Below are positions 11,005-20,900 of a stretch of 64,000 nt of DNA, in pieces. Positions within the stretch are counted from its first letter, which is position 1. Each line of letters starts with the position of its first letter. The translations under genes were made by a program, and so were the position numbers. Below the pieces are notes generated by a model, which had not been told where the DNA came from, ran no database searches, and saw only the letters and a program-made list of their open reading frames with translations. Source of the stretch: Diphasiastrum complanatum (Eukaryota > Streptophyta > Lycopodiopsida > Lycopodiales > Lycopodiaceae); assembly GCA_029204225.1 (NCBI GenBank), contig CM055102.1, positions 29,609,632 to 29,673,631 of the forward strand. Reading direction: 5' to 3'.

Positions 11005-11269
11005 TGTTAGAAATCAATGATAAACTTCATTGTTACCGTTTACGATGTACATTAATGTTGACAGTTGTTACCAGCTATAATTAGTTGTAGGCTAGTCTAT
11101 TAGTCTACTCGTAGGTTTTCTCTCTCTTTCAGGGTTCAGAGTTTATATGTACATTTTATATTCAGTATGATAGTAGTGTGATAGAGTGATATTGTGTGTT
11201 CTTCTTCCGCCTCCCTACTTGGTGATTGCTTATGGTGAATGTTTGATGTTGCATATCTGATTCTTGACA
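11005..11269 (+). repeat. LTR-C, 5' LTR of a plus-strand copia element
   Basis: It begins TGTTAGAAATCAATGA and ends ...GATTCTTGACA, directly followed by the primer-binding site. Its length of 265 bp is short but normal for copia. It is the inverted partner of the 3' LTR at 7,449-7,714. Confidence 0.88.
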
Positions 11270-11281
11270 TGGTATCAGAGC
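11270..11281 (+). other. tRNA-iMet primer-binding site
   Basis: TGGTATCAGAGC follows the CA end of LTR-C without a spacer. This is the standard plant copia PBS, complementary to the 3' end of initiator methionine tRNA. Confidence 0.9.
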
Positions 11282-11734
11282 TACGATAGTCCTGTGTGCC
11301 TGATCAGTGGATACAGCTTGTCACAGGCTCTGCAACGAAGTAAGAAAGTCCTTCACGGGAGGTGAAAGCTTTGAGAGACAAAAACGGCTGGAAGAAATCC
11401 TTCTTGATGTATTTTGCAGGTTTTGGAGCTCACAGTTATTAGTGGAGAATGAAGACATAGTCCCAGAGGCATCGAAAAGGCTAGGGCAGCATCAGACAGA
11501 TTGAAAATCTGTTGAGTGGGAAAAGTTTTACAATATTTTTTTAATCTTTGTGAAAAGTGTCATTTGTTAGAGAGTTGTGTCAAGAAATCTCTCATTTGTT
11601 TGTTTAGGGTACTGCAAATCACAACAGACAATGTCTAGAAATCTAAGCAAAGAGGAGGAGGTGTAGCCGCCGCGCCGAAGTAGGGAATCTAAAATATTCT
11701 CTCTGAAAGTTCTTATATTCTCTCCTTTTTTTTC
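11282..11734 (+). other. Copia 5' leader/internal remnant, no recognisable protein
   Basis: The sequence downstream of the PBS has one small open frame (11,307-11,504, 65 codons, lysine- and glutamate-rich) that I cannot assign. No Gag motif is visible. It is most simply the leader and a damaged gag start of the LTR-C element. Confidence 0.4.
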
Positions 11735-11980
11735 CGTACCAATATCGGATCCAACGCTAGCTGAAGAGAAACCCAAGTAGTTGTACATCTGCGCTCCAGT
11801 CCGATATTGCATGTTCGTACCGATATCGGATCCAAGCGCATGAGCTAAAGAGAATTCCGAGCAATTGTACATTTGCGCTCCAGTCCGATATCGCATGCTC
11901 CAATATCGGATCCACACGCACAAGTTAAAGAGGATCCTGAATAGTCGTACTTCCGCGCTCCATTCCGATATCAGGTGTAT
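11735..11980 (+). repeat. Tandem repeat, three units of about 80 bp
   Basis: Unit starts lie at about 11,735, 11,816 and 11,896 (periods 81 and 80). Each unit contains an AATATCGGATCC or CCGATATCGGATCC start, a GAGCTAAAGAG-like middle, a TTGTACAT-TGCGCTCCA block and a TCCGATATCGCATG end. Units differ at perhaps 20 percent of positions. A 13-base A run follows directly. Confidence 0.8.
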
Positions 11981-12090
11981 AACCAAAAAAAAAAAAATAT
12001 TAATACAGTTCTGTGGCGTGATAAAATTTGGAGACTAAGTTGTGTGCTCAGACTGAGCCATTTTTGTGATCCGAACTTGTCTATCCAGTA

Positions 12091-12226
12091 ATGGCAACTC
12101 TAAGCAAGAGTGTCCTCGATGAGTCAAGCAAATTGGAAGGAGCCGGCAACTATGCAGTTTGGAAATTCAAACTGAAGAACATTTTGATGGAAAAAGAGCT
12201 ATGGGAGATCGTGGCAGGTGCAGTTG
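12091..12226 (+). pseudogene. Copia Gag N-terminus fragment
   Basis: MATLSKSVLDESSKLEGAGN followed by YAVWKFKLKNILMEKELWEIV is the start of a copia Gag (the L-x-G-x-N-Y-x-x-W-K...L.....W motif). It is interrupted at about 12,227 by an inverted LTR-A segment. Confidence 0.7.
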
Positions 12227-12499
12227 GTCGCATTTTTCACAAAACCATTTTAGTGTCTCGGCCTTTGGGCTTTTGAGATATGAATAGTGTCACATTTCTC
12301 ACAAAAATACTTTGGTGCTCGGTTGTTCGGAAAGTTAAGTAGGACACTTTGTCGAAGTCTTTGCATTTTTTGGATTTTTCGAAAAATGCGAACTGTGTGA
12401 AAAATAGATAATTTTTGCAGACTGTTTGGAGAGAGTGATTTACTTAAGTGAATAGGAGGGCAGTTACAATGAGTAGGAGAAAGATTAATCTCCAACAAT
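12227..12499 (-). repeat. LTR-A 5' part, inverted
   Basis: The reverse complement starts TGTTGGAGATTAATCTTTCT and aligns with 744-1,030 throughout, including CCTACTTAACTTTC, AGCACCAAAGTATTTTTG and TGTGACACTATTCATAT. The distal part of the LTR is missing. The abrupt join to copia Gag at 12,226 suggests a rearrangement rather than an intact insertion. Confidence 0.8.
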
Positions 12500-12562
12500 A
12501 TCCTCCTCGATAACTCCATTGAGGAATGTTGTTTGTACATCCATCTGGTGTACCTCAAGTCG
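12500..12562 (-). pseudogene. Copia RT fragment
   Basis: The minus strand reads LEVHQMDVQTTFLNGVIEED, the conserved copia RT block around the first catalytic aspartate. It is only about 20 codons long. The same block occurs on the plus strand at 63,487. Confidence 0.7.
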
Positions 12563-12574
12563 ATATTGGAGATC

Positions 12575-13185
12575 TATGAGAATTCCCTTGAGATGAACCT
12601 ATGGCACAAGAGACTATGCCACATGAACTCAATGACATTGTATCAAGCAAGCCAACATGGAGCTATCACAGGGGTAAGCATCTCGAATGGAACCAATTCG
12701 ACTAGCTGTGATGCGTGCATGAAGGGGAAGGTGTCTCGAACTCCATTCACCAGAGACTCTTACAGAACAACAAAGATTTTGGAGCTCGTACACTCGGACA
12801 TCTATGGACCTTTCAATGTGATCTTAGTAGGAGGCTCAAAATACTATATTACCTTCATTGACGACTACAGTAAGTTCATCCGAGTCTACTTCATACACAA
12901 CAAATCAGATGCACTCGACAAGTTCACAGAATATGTGAACTGGACAGAAAGATGCATAGGAAACAAGGTGAAGCAAATCAGAACAAATCATGTTGAGAGT
13001 ACATCTCGAACCGATTCACTGATTTCTACAGTGATCGAGGAATCCTTCACAGAAGGACTACATCCTATACACCGCAACACAATGGTGTTGCTGAAAGAAA
13101 GAACAAGACTCTCACGTAAGCCGCAAGGTGCATGATGGCCTATTCAAAGGCACCAAGAGTGCTAAAAACCAAAAAAGAAAGAAAA
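12575..13185 (+). pseudogene. Copia pre-integrase and integrase core
   Basis: Plus-strand reading: LWHKRLCHMNSMTLYQASQH, CDACMKGKVSRTPF (the HHCC zinc-binding module), then LELVHSDIYGPF and YYITFIDDYSKFIRVYFI of the integrase core. A frameshift near 12,990 sends the main frame out. The NGVAERKNKTLT block is found in another frame near 13,080-13,120, followed by a stop. A close relative of the first block occurs on the minus strand near 51,550. Confidence 0.8.
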
Positions 13186-13806
13186 CTCATTTTAATGCTC
13201 AAACTCACCTACGAGTGACACCTTAGCTTTTAGCAAATCGTTAATATGTTGTCGCGACAAAGCTAACAAAGGAAAGTATGATGTTCACATATTAAGAGCT
13301 CAGTATGATGAGTGGCCTCTTGCATGAACATTGAACAAAGTGTATTTGAAGTAAGCTTCTATTTCCTTGCATAGAGGCTTAGGCTCAAAGAGATTGCAGA
13401 CCCAAGCAGGCCTCTTGTGATCTTCTACGATCACTTTGTTTCTATTGTATTGTCTTTTAACACCAAAACTTTGATGGTGGAATAAAACTAACATATAGAT
13501 GATGTCCATCAAATAGCATCTTCTTTTGGCCTTTTTTTTTTTGGTGGGTCCAAGAGTCAAAACTCTGAAAAAATGAAAGGACATGTATTAGGATGTTCAG
13601 ATATTGCATTTTGGACCCTTTTGGGTGACTCATGACTTAGCCTTATCACCATCCCACTTACGTAGCATCATCATGATCATCAGGTCAAAGATTAAATAGA
13701 ATATAGTTTCTTTTTGCATCATCTAATTCTAGAGACATGAAATTTTAGTTTTTTAAGTCTTTTAAATAAATGAACGTGAAGCCTTCTTTTTCATTGTACA
13801 CCACTT
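13186..13806. other. Non-coding interval
   Basis: No gene or clear element is seen. The first ~90 bp share words with 36,048-36,140 (TAATGCTCAA, GCGACAAAGCTAACAA), suggesting an old dispersed repeat. The rest is AT-rich with stops in all frames. Confidence 0.4.
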
Positions 13807-13923
13807 CATTATTTGAGTTTTACCCAACGGGGTTGGCTCAACTGGTTAGCTTGGCATCCAAAGTTTCTTTGGTCCCAGGTTCGAGCCTCCCCTTGGAAAC
13901 CAAGAAGCATTATTTGAGTTTTA
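13807..13923 (+). mobile_element. Short tRNA-derived SINE-like insertion with 16-bp target duplication
   Basis: CATTATTTGAGTTTTA occurs at 13,807-13,822 and again at 13,908-13,923, a perfect 16-bp direct repeat. The 85-bp body between them has a Pol III A-box-like TGGCTCAACTGGTTAGC and a B box GGTTCGAGCC at the spacing of a tRNA gene. The body is little more than the tRNA-related head with a short AAGAAG tail. Target duplication length and promoter fit LINE-mobilised SINEs. A folded tRNA cloverleaf is not obvious, so a tRNA retropseudogene is the alternative. Confidence 0.8.
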
Positions 13924-14530
13924 GAATGTTCTAAAATAGTTAACTTTCTAGGTATCTTTTCAACCAGGCCAACTAAACAAAACTTGGTGCTTTGTCTCTC
14001 AAGTTAAACCATGAGCACGAGGAGTATTTGGGGTTTAGTATGTTGACAGTAAAATAGAAAACTTTCACGTCGAGAGCAAAATATCTGATGTGAGATTGAT
14101 TCGCCCATACATGCAACAACCCACTTTTATTAGACATCAAACCTTACTATTTCAGCCTGGTATGGAATTTAACTTTTTAGTTTGACTTTTGATTAACACT
14201 TTGCTAAAAAAAAATCGAGCACTCCATGACAAGTAGGCCTTGGACACATGCATTACCCGTTGAAAATTCCTAAGCATGGAGTGTGGAATCTTGGATGCCT
14301 TGATGTTATATTGACCTGAGGTGGACTTGGGGTGGTGGGGAAGGGTAGGGGATAGATACTCTTGATCAGGTTTTGTTTTTACCTCTTTCCCTCTCTTGTT
14401 GGAGGTTGAAGGGAGGGCTAGATTATGGATAGGCTGAAGGGAGGGCCGAGTTATGGATAGGCCTACTGCCCCAAACATAGGGGCATAGGGCCAGTACTTT
14501 TATCTCTTTTCTCTCTCTCCCGCCTTTTCC
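13924..14530. other. Upstream flank of the GIP1 gene
   Basis: No supported gene. There is a near-duplicated GGAGGGC-AGATTATGGATAGGC-like stretch at about 14,410-14,462. It probably contains distal promoter sequence of the gene starting at 14,988. Confidence 0.3.
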
Positions 14531-14537
14531 TTACCAT

Positions 14538-14546
14538 TATATATAT
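14538..14546 (+). promoter_or_regulatory. Likely TATA box of the GIP1 gene
   Basis: TATATATAT lies about 440 bp before the first coding ATG. It is followed by a CT/CTT-rich stretch (14,565-14,620) typical of plant transcription starts and 5' leaders. No transcript data support it; this is position and composition only. Confidence 0.45.
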
Positions 14547-14987
14547 CCATCACATTAAACCCTTTCTCTCTTCTCGTTTTTCTTTTTCTTCTTCTTCTTC
14601 TTCTTCGTCTTCTCTCCTCTCCACGATCTTTTCTTTGACCTGGCTAGGGTTGTGTGATGCTGCTCCCTTCTCCGCGGTGGATCGAGCCTCAGCAGAGCTT
14701 CCAGTGCCTGGAAACAGGAGCGCGGAACCACTCATTGGCATAGCGTTTCTTCGGATTTCTCATTTTGTGTCTCCATTTTTGTGGGGATGATGATGTGGTT
14801 GTTAGGTTTCCTGAATCGTGCTAATCCATGTATGTAGGCCTGGGAAATCTGTGGTATCACAGCGGAAGGCTGCAGTAGCTTTGGTTTAGTTTAGGTTGAC
14901 AGCATCGGGGTATGCTGTAGTGGGCAAATAGCAGGGTTGTTGCTACTCCGCCACCTGTTCTGAGAGCTGCAGTGAGACGTTCCAGCG

Positions 14988-17900
14988 ATGAGCGGCAGCG
15001 GAGGCAGGAGTGTTGGCGGGGTAGCTCTGTCGCAGGCCATCCCCGGCATTTCACGCAAAGTGGTACAAAGCATAAAAGAGATATGTGGGAACCCTGATGA
15101 TGAGATCTATGCAATGCTGAAAGAATGTAACATGGACCCTAATCAGGCTGTGCAACGGCTGCTTAATCAAGGTTTGTTTACAAGTTTGTGACTGTTGTTG
15201 CTTTCACGCTGTGCAATTTCTTTCCGTTTCTCGTCAAAACAGCTTCTTTCACCTCGATCCACAAACTGTGAAATTTGAAGACATTCACCTCAAACTATTG
15301 ACAAGGCTTCATATTCTTACTTGCTGTAGTCTTGTACTTTGGACATTTTCGCGTTTGATCCCAGTAAGTTTAATCCGTGGGTGAAAAACTTGATTCAGTT
15401 TGTGTACCTTATCACCGTTTGGAACTCCCCAAGAGGCACTTGCAATAATTTTGATAATCCAGTGGGTCATACATATTTTAGCGGGACTAGTTATTTGTCT
15501 CTGCATGAAATATCTTACCCTCGCATTCATCCTAGAGTGTGCATATTCCGGTCTTTTTAGTTTAAGTTCTTCTTTATTGTAACTTCAGAATGATCTATCC
15601 GGGGCCCTAGGTATGTGCTTGACATGCTTTTTATTGAAGCTGCTGGTTATGTGTCCCCCAACCCTGCTCTACTGCACCCAAGTATGCTTTCTTTACTATG
15701 TAGCTGTTGCTATGCTGAACGTTTGCTTTGGCATTCTAAAATTCTGATTTTTGACAATTTTGTTGTTCGTGCTTAAGATCAAAATGTTAGGATATAGTGA
15801 CAATGATATACTTGTTTATGTCCTTATCGAAGGTTAAGTATCATGGTATTGCTGAATTCTCCTTAGATGGAATATGCCACTGAATTTTGAAGGTTTCTCT
15901 TCTCTTGCTTTTTGACTTCAAGCCATTGCTGGAATGTTTGGTTTACCAAACCTGTGAACAGTTTTTGAAAATGAATATGAACTTTATATGCATTCAAATT
16001 CACCCAGCTACTGAATAGTTAGTGTGAGCACGCTTGCACTCCACACTAATGCACGATTCAGTGTATAACTTGATAAAATGATCTGTATATAGTGTTTAGA
16101 CTTCACAAAGTTAGATGTATGCTGATTTGTATTTAGCCATATTATTGGCATTAACAGGAAGACTGTACTTTTTTCAATTTAAGCGTACTCTCTTTAGCTG
16201 AACAGAATTCTTCTGTATTTGCTTATATTAACAGCTGTTTTTAACAGCGCTGATCCAAGAGTGTTCAATGCAGATCCTTTTCTTGAAGTAAAACGAAAGA
16301 GAGACAAGAAAAAGGAGGTACGAGTAAACTGGATAGGAAAACATTTTATATGTCTCAACGTACAGGCTGCATCGTCATGTATTCTTTACACCATCAGATT
16401 TCAGATGCTGTGTTTCGGCTTTTTCTTATTAGCGCACATTGACATAAAATTTGTGATTGATTTCATGGAAGCTGTTTTGTTCACTGTCTGCAAACTTTTT
16501 CTAAAAACTGAGATATTCTCTCTATGGGACCATCGAAGTTTGAATATTCGTGAAAGTTTTAACCATATTAACCAAATTATCACAAGTTTTTGAGGTTTAC
16601 TGTAGTTATTCTTTTCCTAGTGTTTATAACCTTAGTTTGTAAAAACTCAAGTTGCATGATAAAACCAAATTTGTAAGCTTCTCTCACTATACGTTTGTCA
16701 GGAGAGAAGCTTACGAATTTGGTTTTATCATGCAACTTGAGTGTTTACTACCAGAATGTTAAAATGGACAAATGTAGTTCCATATGGCATTGCTCCTCTC
16801 ATGGAGGCGCAAGTTTTCTGAACTGGTAAAGCACTGAATTCATGCGATTGGTTTATGGTCTATAGTCTATTTTGAGAAAATCTATTGACTTTGAAACGTT
16901 CCTTATTTCATATGCAAGCAATTTAATTCTCACGCAAGATATGCGCGGCCTTTTTCAATCTCCTATAAGAAATCATTTTCTTGTTTTTTAGTTCTCTAGA
17001 TCCAGTTTTTGCATACAATCTGGCAGGTAGCTCAATTTGGTGTTCATGTTATGGATTTTGAAAGAGAATAACAAATTGATAGTGATGAATGCCATGTAAC
17101 CTCATGTTTGGGCGACAATGTTGTGTGCACCACATAAGGACAGTATCAATGTAAAACTACAAATTTATCACGACTTGGTACAAGAGTTTATCAGCATTTG
17201 GTACAAGAGGTTATGTTATGGTTTTGAAATGTTTTTGTGACCCACAATAATTAGGTCCAATAATTTTCGTCTTTCAAGCATGATGTCCGAGCTTCATGCC
17301 AACTTGTCAAGAAAAGTGTAGCATTCAAATATTCAAAGGAGGAAATTTGTAATGTGGTAATTTCATTTGACTACAATATTCAGCCTAGTTCAAATTCTTA
17401 ATTTTGCACGTTAATTCTTGTTTGATGCAAAATTTGAAATTTGATTCAAATATTTTAATCCACTTTTTTGAATACTGTACGTCATTTTGCTTGTAATTTA
17501 AATATGATGAATTTCCTCATCTATGTCTGTGAATAAGACCTGAGGGCACCAAAATAGTGTTTAAATATCGTGACTGATGGTAGATATGGTGAATCAGTGG
17601 TTATTAGGATGTTACCCGGGCACTAAAAGTTGGGTGCAATACTTCATGTGAAACGAGTAAGAACAAAATTTAGTGTATCGGTGGTAAGTTCATGAACTTA
17701 GGGCTATGAAACTTGAGTGGATGACTGAAATCGAGCTGGTCCTCTTGGCATTTGTGTGCACTGTGCATCAAGTCTTTGGACTGTGAACAAATTACACCCT
17801 ATAATGAATGTTCTTAACTATACACAAAATACTAGAGGTTTGATAACATTGCAATTTGCCGTGAAAATGGCTTTGGGTCTGAGCCAGAGATGAGTGAACT

Positions 17901-20900
17901 GAGATATATGCCAAAAGATGGCAGTCTGCGTGGTAACGAAAGATCAGTCTTGCATTTGGTCACCACTCTTTGAAGGGAGAATTTAGGTTGGGGAGCAACA
18001 TAAACAAACTATACAAGAACTTGAGCTTTCTTGAATAAGCCAAATATTGGGAATCTACTTAAAAAAATAACTAACACAGCATTTCAATATGCAAAGATTA
18101 TCATATAAGTATAATGTGTTAACACTAAAAATTTACATTTTCAAAGAGTTTTATTTTTTAGGAGCTCTATGCATGAAATGATTGCCTGTTTATAAGACTC
18201 ATCAATCAGCCATGTTTGATGGTGTTGTGCCCCCCCAGTATTACTAAAGAAGTTGAGTCTGAAAGGACCTTCATTCTTCCAGTTGCTTTTAGAGTGCTTG
18301 AGGTTTGCTCGGAGAGGGACTCTCTCTCCTCCCTAAGTTTTTCGCAAGAGGGTTTTAAATTACACTATTAATGTCCTACATAAAATGTTCGTTCACACAG
18401 CCTGTTTGAAGTTTGAAGCATTGTAGAACCTTCACACGTGTGGTACAAATGAATGTGTAGAAATGGGTTTGGCTGTACCTGTAATACCTCCATTTTAGCA
18501 AAATATTCATGCAAATATTTAAATTGTTTTAATATTTGCCAAGCTAAGTGAAAGATTTGATTGTTTTACGGTTTCGTCTGCTGAAAGTTAGTAATTGACC
18601 TTGGTACAGATCTGGATGTTGCTGGTAGCAGCTAAAGATGATACTTGATCAAGTACAACAACAAACATGGCAAATTACAATTGAATCAGACCTCATATTA
18701 AAAGACTATGAATTACTGATTGGAAATTGTTCATGATTATCCTATGTGTTTTCTTTGATGCACTTTTTACTTTTATGCCATCATTCTGAAATGTAGTGTC
18801 AAGATACCAGGTAACACAGAGTCCTTTAGTCTCAAGACACACTAGTCAGGGATTTGTTTTGCTAGAGCTACTGTATCTTTCTAAAATTTCCTACATGGGA
18901 AGAAGGGCATATTCCCCTTCATGGCAGGGGGCAGAGCGCATTTTGGCCCTTCTATTGGTGTCGTATGTAATGTTTCGTGGATGGTGTAGGTTCAGGTGAC
19001 TAACTACTCATTTAATGGTGTAGAAGTCGAGCAGCAAAGAACCAGCAGATAGTCGATCGAGGCCTGTTGCTGTTGGAGCTCCAAGAAGGGGTGGAAGAAA
19101 TGGTGTTGCCTCTGAACGTTCAGACAGACGAAGTTCTGTACCTGTTTACAATGCGAATGGTATGTTTTTCTATTTTCCTTTATCAGCAACATAAAAGTTT
19201 TTTGTCTTATGGCATGAATTCTTGCTACATTTACTTCCTGGTACTCTTTAATTTTGAACTCCTGTTACATTAATTTGATGTTTTGCATTAATTGGCGACT
19301 ATAATGTGAATTTGTTCTTAAACTTTGGCATTTAACCTTATTTTAGTTTGACTGTCAGCATTTATAGGTATAGTTCAATTGCTATTTAGTGCTAGTCTTT
19401 GTCGTGACTGAGTCTGGCCTTGACCTCTGGAGAAGTGTTATAACTCAGTACAATGGCTTTTCAAGTTTCTACAAATGTATGAAAGCTAATGTGGATGTAT
19501 TGTTGTGCATGTGACCTGCATCTAGTCTGATAAATTGAGTAGGATGTAGTAATGTTTGGTCCAAGCTATGCATGAGGTAGTAGATGGTTTAAGACTTTGT
19601 AGGTGGACCTCACAAGGTTGAAGATTTGCATGTCTTCTTTGCTATGTAGGTATTATCTCAGACATCACTTTTATATTTTACTAGTGGGTGTGATTTTGTT
19701 TACCACAGAGCCAGTCTTACTAAAAATTCTATGTTTATGTTAAAGGTCTTGGCATACTGCCTGTGTTATCGGTTAGGTTGTGTTCTTTGATGTGATGCTT
19801 ATAACCTGACTATTGTTCTTATTGTGCCCAAATCAAGAAGATTCTGGCAGCATTCGACCCTTGCAACCGGCCACAGCAGAAAATGGCACTCATTCAGCTG
19901 GAAAATCCCCTGCTTCAGCTGTTCTATCTTACAGTCAGCCTTCACCCAAAGCGATTTCAAGTTTTGTTGGGTAAGTATGCACTAAATGTGAGGTTTATTT
20001 TATGACAGGATACTTATCACTTCAGAAAAATGTAATGTGCGACGATATTTATTCAAAGATAAGGCAGGTCAGAAAGCTCTCTTTTTGTGGTGCAAGTTGG
20101 TCATGTACAGTTTTTCCATATGCTTTATTGGGTGATTGTTAGGCATAAAGTGTTCCCCGTGTTTTTAAGATACTTTTAAGATGCAATATATGCCTGTAGC
20201 ACAAGCTGTATGGAACAAAGGCTGGCGTTCTGGTTACCTCACGTAACCAATACAGCAGTTTGTGGATTGAGGTGCTTGGCATGTGTCTTTTTAGGGAGCT
20301 TTGTTGAGTTGCCAATTTCAAGAAAGGATATACCTCCGGAACAGAATAAGCAGTAAAAAGGAAATTTGAGGTTTTTGATTTAAGATTGAATTTGAAATGG
20401 ACTATCCTGATCTAGATCCTGATCTAGAGTACCCTATTACAAAGCTACATTCAGAATAATTAAGTATCAAAATTTATGAATTTTTATGCGACTGAAAATA
20501 GTCGTAAACTGATACTGAGAATAGTCGTGAACTGGCTGTGAGCCAATGCAATGTGGGGGGGCTTGCAGTGCTAGTTTTCAAAAGAATCTATAGAAAATTC
20601 TTTGTTAAACAAGTTTCAAGTACCTCGTTTCTTTGTATTTTTGATTATCCAAGAAGGGCACGCTCTTTGCGAACACTTACAAGAAGTATGCTGAGAGGAA
20701 TGTGTTTGATCCAAATCAGGTATTATAGATTTCATGCTAATGCGTTCAAATTAGAGCCCGTATTAGGGCCATCGTTTTCTCCTGCGACACTAGTATCCTT
20801 GAGACAAGCTTGAATTTTCACTCACATTAGTAGTTTGATTTTAAGTGACATTGTTCCATTACATTCTCTGCAAATGTTTATAAATTGTACAAAAGTCATC

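Noticed and set aside
14152-14478. 108-codon minus-strand open frame upstream of GIP1
   Set aside because: No recognisable family and low-complexity composition; it overlaps the probable promoter region.
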